Of a DNA stretch of 64,000 nt, positions 56,341-64,000 are shown piece after piece. The stretch is from Hufsiella arboris (lineage in GTDB: Bacteria; Bacteroidota; Bacteroidia; Sphingobacteriales; Sphingobacteriaceae): contig NZ_WVHT01000001.1 of NCBI RefSeq assembly GCF_009834875.1, positions 434,001 through 498,000 on the forward strand, in the 5' to 3' direction. Positions within the stretch are counted from its first letter, which is position 1, and each line of letters starts with the position of its first letter. The notes below the pieces were generated by a model, which saw only the letters and a program-made list of their open reading frames with translations, searched no databases and had not been told where the DNA came from. Position numbers and translations under genes: made by a program.

Positions 56341-57591
56341 ATGATGATTTTTAAAAACCGCAGAAGAACGCTATGGCTGTTTATGTCCATGCTTTTTTCT
56401 TTTCTGAATTCATCATTGGAGGCGCAGTCCCTGCAGTTTAAAAACAACCGCAAAAGAGAAACCATCGACTTCAAATTCATAAAAAATCTCATCGTAATTC
56501 CCTTGGAAATTAACGGACAGGGACCGTTCAACTTTGTTCTAGATACCGGCGTTGGCCTCTTTATCATAACAGATCCTAAGCTTGTTGATAGCGTCGGCAT
56601 CAACAATTTGCGCAGCATCAACATCAATGGTTTTGGCGAAGGCGGCGATCTCTCAGCATATATCAGCCCTTCCATACAAATCGACATCGGCAATTCGATA
56701 TCCGGAAACTGTGCCGCTGCAATTTTGAAAAAGGATCGCTTTAATCTATCAGAATATACAGGCATGCCGATTCACGGACTAATAGGCTACGAATTCTTCA
56801 GCAGCTTTATTGTACGGATAAATTACGCCCAAAAGACCATTGTAGCATATGACTCAAAGGTTGGGTACATTCCTAAAAAAGGATTTAAGGTTCCTATAAC
56901 AATCGAGGAACATAAGCCTTATGTTACGGCGGCTATAGATCTCGACTATAACAGGAAAATGATGGCCAAACTTATAATTGATACCGGCGCCGGGCATCCG
57001 TTATCGCTCGAGTCGGACAACGGTCAGCCAATCGTAGTGCCTGCTGTTAATATTCCGGCAAATCTCGGTATCGGGCTTTCCGGACCAATTAATGGCTATC
57101 TGGCACGCCTTAAGTCAATAAAGCTTGGCAAGTTTCAGCTTGATAACATAATAAGCGCATTTCCGAACTACAACGATGTTGGCGCAAAAGTAAATTCACA
57201 AACGAGGAACGGAAATATCGGAAATAATGTGCTCAAGCGCTTTGAACTTGTATTTGATTACGAAAGACAATGCATGTATCTGAGACGCACGTCATCTTAT
57301 TCAGAGCCGTTTGAACATGATATGAGCGGACTTGAGCTAATGGCCGCTGGCGACGACTTCAATCGCATCATCGTAAGCAGGGTTGAACCCGGTTCTGCCG
57401 CAGTTGACGCCGGCCTTGAAAATGACGACGAGATATTAAGTATCAACTTCAAACCTGTTAAAGAGATGACCATGGAAGAAATTGACGCTATGTTCCGATC
57501 TCGTAACGATCGTAGTTTTATAATGGACGTTTTACCGCATGGGCAAAAAAATCGTGTACACGTTATTTTAACTTTAAGACGGAGGATCTAG
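56341..57591 (+). CDS. Retropepsin-like aspartyl protease with C-terminal PDZ domain
   Basis: 416 residues, exported (signal peptide ending LEAQS). Two retropepsin-like halves each carry an active-site motif: FVLDTGVGLF with D68-T-G70 and LIIDTGAGHP with D214. A PDZ domain occupies about 330-416 (VEPGSAAVDAGLENDDEIL, then GKPV-like FKPVKEM). Known relatives occur widely in Bacteroidota but few have defined substrates. Its end overlaps the convergent lipoprotein gene by four bases. Confidence 0.88.
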   Translation: MMIFKNRRRTLWLFMSMLFSFLNSSLEAQSLQFKNNRKRETIDFKFIKNLIVIPLEINGQGPFNFVLDTGVGLFIITDPKLVDSVGINNLRSININGFGEGGDLSAYISPSIQIDIGNSISGNCAAAILKKDRFNLSEYTGMPIHGLIGYEFFSSFIVRINYAQKTIVAYDSKVGYIPKKGFKVPITIEEHKPYVTAAIDLDYNRKMMAKLIIDTGAGHPLSLESDNGQPIVVPAVNIPANLGIGLSGPINGYLARLKSIKLGKFQLDNIISAFPNYNDVGAKVNSQTRNGNIGNNVLKRFELVFDYERQCMYLRRTSSYSEPFEHDMSGLELMAAGDDFNRIIVSRVEPGSAAVDAGLENDDEILSINFKPVKEMTMEEIDAMFRSRNDRSFIMDVLPHGQKNRVHVILTLRRRI

Positions 57592-58226
57592 CCTTGCTTC
57601 TTCCAACCCGGATGAATGCTTAGATAAGTTTGTGAAGGGTCTTTGCCCGCTTCATAAATCGTAATTGCAATGCATCGGCCGCTATCATCCACGTTAAAAG
57701 CAATACCTGACGGGTCATTGTAAACTGAAATCTTTCTGGCCTTATCGCTGTACTCACCCAGAATTTTCAATAGAGGAAATTTCTTTTTTATAAAATCAAG
57801 CGATGCTCCAGTTGATACCTTACTTTTTGTTGTAAAGAAACTGGATGTAACACTTACCTGCTTTGCCCTTGGTACTGCATTGGGGGCGCCCATATTTGTT
57901 GTAAAGTAAACCATTGTAACTTCTTTCCTGGGTTTCGAAAACCAATACGAAACTGATTTCCCCATTGCAGCATCTCCCGAATCGGGCTTACCGAGATTAT
58001 TAACTATTGAATCGGCGCGATCATTTAACCTGGTAAGGCCGATTCTATCTCCCGGAATTATGGAACGGCTTGGAGGTATTGAATCATCGGCTGGCCCCGA
58101 CTCAATTGAAGTTGTGGCTGTTAAGGAATCTTGCCCAGCACGCTCATGTTTTGCCGGCTGTGAACACGATATCGCCAATATCATGGCAAACCCTAAACAG
58201 GCAGCTGTTTGTTTAAATGAGATCAT
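57588..58226 (-). CDS. Hypothetical lipoprotein
   Basis: 212 residues; lipobox ends at C21 (LAISC). A Ser/Thr-rich linker (AGQDSLTATTSIESGPADDS) follows, then an alpha/beta region with IGLTRLNDRADSIVNNLGKP, SVSYWFSKPRKEVTMVYFTT and a C-terminal FNVDDSGRCIAITIYEAG. No family recognised; the layout resembles small periplasmic proteins with a SmpA/OmlA-like repeated fold (the GLTRL..V...LG.P pattern), which would be a guess. Its stop overlaps the convergent aspartyl protease gene. Confidence 0.75.
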   Translation of the reverse strand: MISFKQTAACLGFAMILAISCSQPAKHERAGQDSLTATTSIESGPADDSIPPSRSIIPGDRIGLTRLNDRADSIVNNLGKPDSGDAAMGKSVSYWFSKPRKEVTMVYFTTNMGAPNAVPRAKQVSVTSSFFTTKSKVSTGASLDFIKKKFPLLKILGEYSDKARKISVYNDPSGIAFNVDDSGRCIAITIYEAGKDPSQTYLSIHPGWKKQG

Positions 58227-58445
58227 GCTTGATCAACAAAATCTTTTCTGGCAAGTTTTGCCGGATTCCTAAACAGTTTGACAGGCCGCCTAACCGGTGA
58301 AAAGTTCAAATTAGATTTTCGCCGACATGAAAAGCTCGTTTACCGAAATCTTTCCTTCGCTAGCCCAAAAGTCATTTACAAGCCTTGAAATCTGAGGTAG
58401 TTTTGAGTCAACAAATAACAAAAACTAAACTAAAACATACTCAAA

Positions 58446-58826
58446 ATGAAAACTTTAAGCATCATCACCGCAGCAATTCTGATAACAATTTCTACAGCAA
58501 GCAGAGCTGACGAAAAAAACAAAGCTTTTGGAAAAAATGCGAAACACCGTTTATCTGTTGCCACGGCTCCTATGATTTGGGGTAATCCTAACGAAAAGGC
58601 GCCTGAAGAGTTAAGATTAATGGCTGTAAAAGTAGCGCCAATGACTTATGGAAATCCTGACGAAAAAGCGCCTGAGGATTTAAGACTCATGACAGTAAAA
58701 GTTGCTCCAATGGTTTATGGAAATCCAAATGAAGAAGCACCTGAAGACTTAAGATTGCAAACAGTTCCGGTTGCTCCAATGGTTTACGGAAACCCTAATG
58801 ACGCTGCACCTTCGGATCTTAAATAA
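58446..58826 (+). CDS. Small exported protein made of four 23-residue repeats
   Basis: 126 residues. A signal peptide ends near residue 21 (ISTASRA). After a short basic linker (KNKAFGKNAKHR) the rest of the protein is four tandem units of 23 residues with consensus VAPMxYGNPxEKAPEDLRLMTVK; the last is cut short after APSDLK. No Cys; Pro, Tyr/Trp, Asn and acidic residues are fixed in place. No known family comes to mind. The next gene begins 33 bases later on the same strand but has no obvious link. Confidence 0.8.
   Translation: MKTLSIITAAILITISTASRADEKNKAFGKNAKHRLSVATAPMIWGNPNEKAPEELRLMAVKVAPMTYGNPDEKAPEDLRLMTVKVAPMVYGNPNEEAPEDLRLQTVPVAPMVYGNPNDAAPSDLK
58566..58826 (+). repeat. Four in-frame 69-bp tandem repeats
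   Basis: The codon for Ala in each AP-M motif begins at 58566, 58635, 58704 and 58773, an exact 69-base period. The DNA copies differ at many third positions while the protein is kept, so selection acts on the peptide rather than recent duplication. Confidence 0.85.
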
Positions 58827-58859
58827 TTTGACAGAGAAATATCTACCTTCGTATAAAAT

Positions 58860-59243
58860 ATGAAGGATTTCAAAAAATATTATACCATACCTGCTGCGCC
58901 GGAAGAAGTTTACCTGGCGCTTACCAACCCGGCAACTTTGCATCTGTGGACTGGCGATGAGGTAGAAATGTCAACCGAGCCAGGATCAGAATTTTCACTT
59001 TGGGACGGCAGCATTGTCGGAAAAAACCTGGAATTTGAAGAAGGTAAGAAAATCGTTCAGCAATGGTATTTCGGAGATCAGGATACAGCCTCTATCGTAA
59101 CGATCAAACTACATCCGCATAAACAGGGCACCTCAGCCGAACTTCATCACACAAACATTCCGGATGCGGACTATGAGGACATGGTCGACGGCTGGAACAC
59201 CACATATTTCGGCGACCTGATTGATTTTTACACTGGCGAGTGA
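58860..59243 (+). CDS. SRPBCC/AHSA1-like domain protein
   Basis: 127 residues of the START/Bet v1-like hydrophobic-pocket fold: FKKYYTIPAAPEEVYLALTN with the first strand and helix, LHLWTGDEVEMSTEPGSEF, LWDGSIVGKNLEFEEGKKIV, then QQWYFG and a final VDGWNTTYFGDLIDFY helix. Members bind hydrophobic ligands or act on Hsp90-type partners; no ligand is known here. The ATG is 34 bases after the repeat protein. Confidence 0.88.
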   Translation: MKDFKKYYTIPAAPEEVYLALTNPATLHLWTGDEVEMSTEPGSEFSLWDGSIVGKNLEFEEGKKIVQQWYFGDQDTASIVTIKLHPHKQGTSAELHHTNIPDADYEDMVDGWNTTYFGDLIDFYTGE

Positions 59244-59253
59244 TAAAACGTCG

Positions 59254-59922
59254 TTAGTCAATCAAATCATTTTCAAGCATAAATAATTTCGCCGCGTTAA
59301 AATCAAGGAATAAGTTATCGGCTATACTTAGTTTGTGGTGCTCGTCCAGGTTACTTTGAATGGCGTAACACATTAGTCCGGCAGCTTTAGCTGATCTTAT
59401 ACCGTTAACGGTATCTTCAAAAACGATACAATTTTCTTTAGATAGTCCTAATCTATCTACGCACAAGTTATAGCTTTCCGGATCTGGTTTGCTGTTTGTT
59501 ACGTCACTTCTGGTAACAATTACTCGGAAATATTTTTTAAGGTTATTATGCTCGAAGGTTGCATCGACATCATATCTCGGGCTGCCTGTTACCAATGCTA
59601 GTATCAATCCTTTTTCTGTAAAAAACTCTAAAATATCTTCTGCATAGGGCATTAGCGCTACTTTAGTTGTTTTTAATCGTTCGAGCGTCAAAGTCTCGCG
59701 GCGACTGATCAATTCCCCGCTTTCATACGGCAAATTAAATTGTTCGATGATGTTTTTAGCGTTTGTTGGCAGAGGAATTCCTGAATATGATTTTAACCAG
59801 TCAGCATACGTTAATTGATTTCCATGTTCTCTCAAAATTTCGTTCCAGCATTCCATATGAAAGCGTTCTGAGTCGATCAGGGTTCCGTCAAGGTCGAAAA
59901 GTATGGCTTTGGGCTTATTCAT
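59254..59922 (-). CDS. HAD-family phosphatase (beta-phosphoglucomutase-like)
   Basis: 222 residues of the HAD superfamily with a helical cap. Motif I FDLDGTLIDSE (nucleophile Asp), motif II LVTGSP, motif III Lys in SKPDPE and motif IV FEDTVNGIRSAKAAGL are all present. This subgroup covers sugar phosphatases and beta-phosphoglucomutase; the substrate cannot be told. The ATG at 59922 begins right at the conserved KPKAILFDLDG; a further start at 59952 adds ten residues outside the fold. Confidence 0.92.
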   Translation of the reverse strand: MNKPKAILFDLDGTLIDSERFHMECWNEILREHGNQLTYADWLKSYSGIPLPTNAKNIIEQFNLPYESGELISRRETLTLERLKTTKVALMPYAEDILEFFTEKGLILALVTGSPRYDVDATFEHNNLKKYFRVIVTRSDVTNSKPDPESYNLCVDRLGLSKENCIVFEDTVNGIRSAKAAGLMCYAIQSNLDEHHKLSIADNLFLDFNAAKLFMLENDLID

Positions 59923-60038
59923 ATCGCTAAAATAACCGATGTTTTCTATCATGACTATTTCTGGTAACTATTTTTTCGAAGACTCTTCTGCCGGTCGCTA
60001 TTGAAATCACCGTTCACTCTAAATAGCTAAATTTGTTT

Positions 60039-61094
60039 ATGGACTTTAACAGCCGCGAATATTATTCTAGTCATAGCAAGTTAAGTTTTATCGGTTATCA
60101 TGGCCAGCAAAAGCTAAAGGATGCGAAAGTGTTGGTTATTGGAGCCGGCGGACTTGGCTGCCCTTGTCTTTTAAATTTAACCACCAGCGGAATCGGAACT
60201 ATTGGTATCGCAGACTTTGATATTGTCAGCATTTCAAACTTGCACCGGCAAACTCTTTTCACCATCAATGATTCCGGCCGACTTAAAACGGGGGCAGCTA
60301 TCGAGCGGTTAAAATCTCATAATCCTGAAACACTTTTTGTTAACCATTCGATCATTGTCGGGCAGGATAACGTTCTTGATCTGATCGATCCGTACGACAT
60401 TGTTGTTGATTGTACCGATAATTTTCTTGCCAGGTACCTGATCAACGATGCATGTGTTTATATGGATAAGCCACTGGTTTATGGAGCCATTCATCAGGCG
60501 GAAGGCCACTTAACGGTTTTCAATTATGAAAATTCTGGAACATTAAGGTGCTTGTTTCCCGAGCCGGAGCATGGAGCAATTCAAAGTTGTGCTGACATTG
60601 GCGCCTACAATGTTACCACCGCGCTTATTGGAACGATGATGGCAAACGAGACACTGAAGATTGCATTGGAAAATCCCAACGTTCTGTCAGGTACGCTGCT
60701 AACTTTAGATTCGTTAGACGGTACATTCACTAAAATAAATTATAAAAAAAATAATGAAAGTTTAACGGAAAGTATCAAACGCTTTTCCGAAAATCCTGCG
60801 CTATTTGTTCTTTCGAATGAAGCTTTCACGTCAAAGCTTAAAAACACAAGTTACCAACTCATCGATGTCCGCACGGAGACCGAACACGATACATTTAACC
60901 TAGGCGGCACCAATATTCCCTTCGATGATTTAATATCTGGCAAAGTTTTAGATTTCGACCCTAAAGCCACCGCGATTTTTTACTGCCAACAGGGATTCAG
61001 AAGCTACGAAGCCGTTAAATTCTTACGAAAACTCGGATTTAATAAAACGTTCTGTCTCCGCGGTTCAATGTCAAACTGGATAAACATCATTTAA
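60039..61094 (+). CDS. MoeB/ThiF-family adenylyltransferase fused to a rhodanese domain
   Basis: 351 residues. The E1-like domain (1-245) adenylates the C-terminus of a small sulfur carrier such as MoaD or ThiS: VIGAGGLGCPCLLNLTTSGI, IADFDIVSISNLHRQ, DCTDNFLARYLINDAC, and the region LRCLFPEPEHGAIQSCADIG. The rhodanese domain (260-351) carries the active Cys loop CQQGFRS. The usual MoeB zinc cysteines are largely missing: one is seen where CxxC should be and the second pair is absent. The ATG at 60039 beats a TTG at 60033. First gene of the molybdenum-cofactor run. Confidence 0.92.
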   Translation: MDFNSREYYSSHSKLSFIGYHGQQKLKDAKVLVIGAGGLGCPCLLNLTTSGIGTIGIADFDIVSISNLHRQTLFTINDSGRLKTGAAIERLKSHNPETLFVNHSIIVGQDNVLDLIDPYDIVVDCTDNFLARYLINDACVYMDKPLVYGAIHQAEGHLTVFNYENSGTLRCLFPEPEHGAIQSCADIGAYNVTTALIGTMMANETLKIALENPNVLSGTLLTLDSLDGTFTKINYKKNNESLTESIKRFSENPALFVLSNEAFTSKLKNTSYQLIDVRTETEHDTFNLGGTNIPFDDLISGKVLDFDPKATAIFYCQQGFRSYEAVKFLRKLGFNKTFCLRGSMSNWINII

Positions 61095-61194
61095 GTCTAA
61101 CAAGAGTACCAAACAACGATGTTTAAATTCCGCGGATGATAAAACTATATAACGACATGGCATAAGCCGTAAAAAGCACGTAATTTAGCGTTGC

Positions 61195-62025
61195 ATGTTA
61201 CAGGTAAGCCAGTTGTTTATTTATCCGATTAAGTCACTGGGCGGGATTTCGGTTTCCGAAGCTGAAATAACGGACCGCGGCTTTAAGCACGACCGCCGCT
61301 GGATGCTGATTGATAAGAATGATCGATTTTTATCTCAGCGTGAGTTTGCTCAAATGGCGCTATTGACTGTAGAAATAAACGATAACGAGTTGGTTGTTTC
61401 CCATAAGCATGAGTTACAAAAGAAACTAAACATTCCAATCGTACCGAAAACAAACCAAAGTATTTTTGCTAGCGTGTGGGATGATCAGTTTGAAACCATC
61501 CGTGTCGACCCTGAAGCGGATAAATGGTTTTCCATGATGCTTGGCTTTGATTGCAGATTGGTTTATATGCCCGATGAGACACATCGCGCTGTCGATGAGC
61601 GTTATGCTATTAACTACGATGAAATCACGTCTCTTTCTGATGCTTACCCGTTTTTGCTGATCAGCGAAGCCTCGCTCGAAGATCTCAATAATAAGCTGGC
61701 TGAAAAATTACCCATGGACCGTTTCAGGCCCAACATTGTGATCAAAGGCGCATTCCCATTTCAGGAAGACGAAATGGAAGAGTTTTCAATTAACGGTATT
61801 TCATTTTTTGGCGTAAAGCCATGCGCCCGCTGCATTGTTACCACCATCAATCAGGACAATGCTCAGAAAGGGAAGGAGCCTTTGAAGACACTTTCGTCTT
61901 ACCGGTTAAAAGGTCATAAAATTCTTTTTGGCCAAAATCTTCTACATGGCGGACTGGGAAAGATTGCCGTTGCCGATCAAATCGCCATTGTCAAAGAAAA
62001 AGAACCCGTTTTGCCTAACATATGA
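61195..62025 (+). CDS. MOSC-domain protein (YcbX-like)
   Basis: 276 residues: an N-terminal beta-barrel (LFIYPIKSLGGISVSEAEIT, FKHDRRWMLIDKNDRFLSQR) followed by a MOSC domain (DRFRPNIVIKG, FFGVKPCARCIVTTI with the conserved Cys, and SYRLKGHKILFGQNLLH). MOSC proteins carry or insert the sulfurated molybdenum cofactor and reduce N-hydroxylated compounds in their mARC/YcbX form. It sits in the molybdenum-cofactor gene set, whose next gene it overlaps by four bases (ATGA). Confidence 0.92.
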   Translation: MLQVSQLFIYPIKSLGGISVSEAEITDRGFKHDRRWMLIDKNDRFLSQREFAQMALLTVEINDNELVVSHKHELQKKLNIPIVPKTNQSIFASVWDDQFETIRVDPEADKWFSMMLGFDCRLVYMPDETHRAVDERYAINYDEITSLSDAYPFLLISEASLEDLNNKLAEKLPMDRFRPNIVIKGAFPFQEDEMEEFSINGISFFGVKPCARCIVTTINQDNAQKGKEPLKTLSSYRLKGHKILFGQNLLHGGLGKIAVADQIAIVKEKEPVLPNI

Positions 62026-62534
62026 AGATATACGTTTTATTCATCCTGCTACTCATAAGCCATTTCGCCTTTAGCCAGGATCATCCCGAAGGGAAAATCA
62101 GTGAAAAGCTTGCCATCTCTGGATTGGTCAACAAGCAATTATCGCTGACATTATCTGATCTGAAAGAATTAAAAACGGTGGAACTAAAAAATGTTAAGAT
62201 TATCGGAAAAGGCGGTGACGTTAAACGGACCATCCCATCTCTAAAAGGATATTTGTTAAAAGACATTATTAACATGGCAGGCATTGCCGAGCCAAATTTT
62301 AAAGAGAACGGCATGATTTATTTCATCGCTTCTGCTACCGACGATTACAACGTTTTATGCTCTTGGTCAGAGGTGTTTAATTCAGCAAGTGACCAGGTTT
62401 TTGTAGTCACCGAAGAGGACGGGCAACCGTTGAACAAAGACGGAAAATTTGCGCTTCTCTGCCTGAAAGATAAAATCAATGGCTTACGTTTTGTAAAATG
62501 GCTGAACAGGATTGAGGTCAAAAAGGCTAATTAA
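62022..62534 (+). CDS. Exported molybdopterin-binding-domain protein
   Basis: 170 residues with a signal peptide (ending FAFSQ). The rest resembles the oxidoreductase molybdopterin-binding domain of the sulfite oxidase family, in short form: ISGLVNKQLSLTLSDLKEL, IPSLKGYLLKDIINMAGI, NVLCSWSEVFNSASDQVFVV with one Cys (LCSW) that could be the molybdenum ligand, and RFVKWLNRIEV at the end. It overlaps the MOSC gene by four bases at its start, and its stop shares one base with moaCB. Catalytic status uncertain. Confidence 0.8.
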   Translation: MKIYVLFILLLISHFAFSQDHPEGKISEKLAISGLVNKQLSLTLSDLKELKTVELKNVKIIGKGGDVKRTIPSLKGYLLKDIINMAGIAEPNFKENGMIYFIASATDDYNVLCSWSEVFNSASDQVFVVTEEDGQPLNKDGKFALLCLKDKINGLRFVKWLNRIEVKKAN

Positions 62535-63484
62535 TGCGGGATATTACTCATAAAACCAATACTCTCAGAACCGCGAAAGCCACCGGCATCGTTTTCTGTT
62601 CGGCAGAAACAATCCGTCTTATACAAAACAACGAGTTACCCAAAGGCAACCTTTTTGATGTCGCCAGGGCAGCCGGATTTATCGGAGCAAAACTAACGCC
62701 TCAGCTCCTGCCCCATTGCCATCCCGTAGCAATTGACGGTATGGATATTCAGTTTAACTTCCTGGAAAGTGAGGCCCATTCGGGAGTTTTTCCAGAGATT
62801 GATTTTCAAAGATCAGGTATAGTAATCACTGCTGACACTAAATCGATCGGGCGAACCGGGATAGAAATTGAAACGCTTACGGCTGTTTCCATCGCAGCGC
62901 TTGAGCTTTATGACATGTTGAAGCCCGTTGATAAAATCCTGGAAATTGGCCATATTAAGCTTCTCGACAAGAAAGGCGGTAAAAGCGATCGACAGAAATT
63001 TCTCGACAATATGCCAACCTGCGCTGTTTTAGTCTGCTCTGATTCAACAGCGAAAGGCGAACGTGAAGATAAAAGCGGAAAAATTATCAGCCAGATGCTT
63101 AAAGATGTCAATGCACAGGTTGTTCATTACGCAGTTGTCCCTGACGAGAAGGAAAAAATACAGCAGTATATCAAAGACTGGGTTTCGGAAGACATTCATT
63201 TCATTTTCACAACTGGCGGCACCGGCCTTGGGCCAAGGGATAACACCATCAGCGCGGTTAAGGAAATTCTTGAGCGAGATGCTGACGGTATTACGGAAGC
63301 TATGCGAAGTTATGGTCAGCAACGTACGCCGTTTGCGATGATGAGCCGCGGCGTTGCCGGTTCTATTGCGGAAACATTAATAGTTACACTTCCGGGAAGT
63401 TCAGATGGCGCCAGGGAATCACTGGAAGCAATCCTTCCGGCAATTTTTCACGCGAGAAAGATGATGAAAGGAGGCGGCCATTGA
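62534..63484 (+). CDS. MoaC-Mog fusion, molybdenum cofactor biosynthesis
   Basis: A 316-residue fusion. Residues 1-150 are MoaC (makes cyclic pyranopterin monophosphate): AKATGIVFCS, KLTPQLLPHCHPVAIDGM, VSIAALELYDMLKPVDK and IKLLDKKGGKSD. Residues 155-316 are Mog/MoaB-like (adenylates molybdopterin): CAVLVCSDSTAKGEREDKSG, FTTGGTGLGPRDNTISAV and LPGSSDGARESLEAILP. The fusion is known as MoaCB in several phyla. Its stop overlaps the start of moeA. Confidence 0.95.
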   Translation: MRDITHKTNTLRTAKATGIVFCSAETIRLIQNNELPKGNLFDVARAAGFIGAKLTPQLLPHCHPVAIDGMDIQFNFLESEAHSGVFPEIDFQRSGIVITADTKSIGRTGIEIETLTAVSIAALELYDMLKPVDKILEIGHIKLLDKKGGKSDRQKFLDNMPTCAVLVCSDSTAKGEREDKSGKIISQMLKDVNAQVVHYAVVPDEKEKIQQYIKDWVSEDIHFIFTTGGTGLGPRDNTISAVKEILERDADGITEAMRSYGQQRTPFAMMSRGVAGSIAETLIVTLPGSSDGARESLEAILPAIFHARKMMKGGGH

Positions 63485-64000
63485 TAACCTACCAGGAAGC
63501 ACTGCAAATTATTCTGTCTCATGCCCGTTCTTTCGGAGACGAAACTGTGCTTCTTGAAAACGCTGATGGCCGGGTATTGGCAGAAGACATCTTTGCCGAC
63601 CGCGACTATCCGCCGTTCAATCGTTCAACAGTTGACGGTTATGCAATAAACATTGAGGAATGGCGGGCCGGCCTTAAAAATTACCGAATCGCCGAAACCA
63701 TTTTTGCCGGAAATGTCTCCGAAGTTGCGTTGGCCTCCGGCCAATGTTATAAAATTATGACAGGTGCTTCTGTTCCGAAAAGCGCCAGTGCTGTTATACG
63801 GCGTGAAGATGTTTTTGAAGATAGTGGCTCCGTAACAATAAACGTCGAAAATATTGAGGAACAGCAAAATATATCGAAGCAGGGAGAAGACGCTAAAAAG
63901 GGAGATTTAATTCTGGGACAAGGCTTGATTTGCCAGCCGAATGTTATCAGCATTTTAGCCAGTCTCGGAAAAGGTAAAGTGAAAGTGAAACGCTTACCCG
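63481..64000 (+). CDS. moeA: Molybdopterin molybdenumtransferase, partial at window edge
   Basis: The first 173 residues, running off the window. MoeA inserts molybdenum into adenylated molybdopterin. Seen: TYQEALQIILSHARSFGDET at the start, then FNRSTVDGYA in the substrate-binding domain, KIMTGASVPKSASAVIRRED, and KQGEDAKKGDLILGQG with domain 2 following. The start codon is a TTG at 63481 whose last base pair forms TTGA with the moaCB stop, a four-base overlap like the usual ATGA. No in-frame ATG lies before the conserved part. Confidence 0.92.
   Translation, partial: MITYQEALQIILSHARSFGDETVLLENADGRVLAEDIFADRDYPPFNRSTVDGYAINIEEWRAGLKNYRIAETIFAGNVSEVALASGQCYKIMTGASVPKSASAVIRREDVFEDSGSVTINVENIEEQQNISKQGEDAKKGDLILGQGLICQPNVISILASLGKGKVKVKRLP

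Overview
The window looks like chromosome from a Gram-negative Bacteroidota member of the Sphingobacteriaceae type (Mucilaginibacter/Pedobacter-like). Supporting signs: two SusC/SusD pairs, a fused LpxC-FabZ gene, the PorX response regulator of type IX secretion, lipoproteins whose lipobox ends in SCKK or ACKK, promoters of the TAnnTTTG type, and no recognisable Shine-Dalgarno sequences. This assignment rests on gene content and remembered family features, not on a database search. Gene density is high and strands alternate in short operons. I see no insertion sequence, prophage, CRISPR array or rRNA.

Layout. Positions 1-5000 are the most accessory-looking part: a frameshifted membrane acyltransferase at the window edge, a Tet(X)-like flavin monooxygenase, a palindromic intergenic repeat, an AraC regulator, and a two-gene operon of an ATP-grasp ligase and a luciferase-like monooxygenase. 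A tRNA-Cys follows, then a minus-strand SusC-SusD-M14 carboxypeptidase operon (5181-12362) that looks like a peptide-uptake locus. A tRNA-Arg(CCU) at about 13.0 kb has an unusual leader-trailer stem ending in a T-run. From 13.2 to 18.7 kb come a frameshifted lipoprotein, metG, and an ldcA-doxX-ompA-like operon. A second SusC/SusD pair with no attached enzyme fills 18.7-23.4 kb.

The middle (23.5-44 kb) is mostly housekeeping. It holds fumC with a small lipoprotein, an S1/P1 nuclease and a low-molecular-weight phosphatase; a serine hydrolase; a receiver protein; ybaB with a metallo-hydrolase; glgC-glgA; polA; tag; a ZnuD-like TonB receptor with a His/Cys-rich partner; a cyclophilin; xth; and 5-formyl-THF cyclo-ligase. 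From 44 to 49.9 kb lies the lipid A block (lpxD, lpxC/fabZ, lpxA) with an ABC ATPase and efp downstream. A divergent plus-strand run then carries porX, tsaE, ald, a VanX-like dipeptidase and a YihY/BrkB membrane protein. After a PBP4-type carboxypeptidase, an aspartyl protease with a PDZ domain, a small secreted protein with four exact 23-residue repeats and a HAD phosphatase, the window ends in a molybdenum-cofactor operon: MoeB-rhodanese, MOSC, a molybdopterin-domain protein, MoaC-Mog fusion and partial moeA.

Most of the window is ordinary. The best candidates for something undescribed are the 23-residue repeat protein (58446), the ATP-grasp/LLM operon (2932-4968), the His/Cys-rich protein with its ZnuD-like receptor (38572-41316), the Tet(X) relative, and the tRNA oddities. 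Two genes are broken by apparent single-base losses in homopolymers, which may be real pseudogenes or assembly errors.
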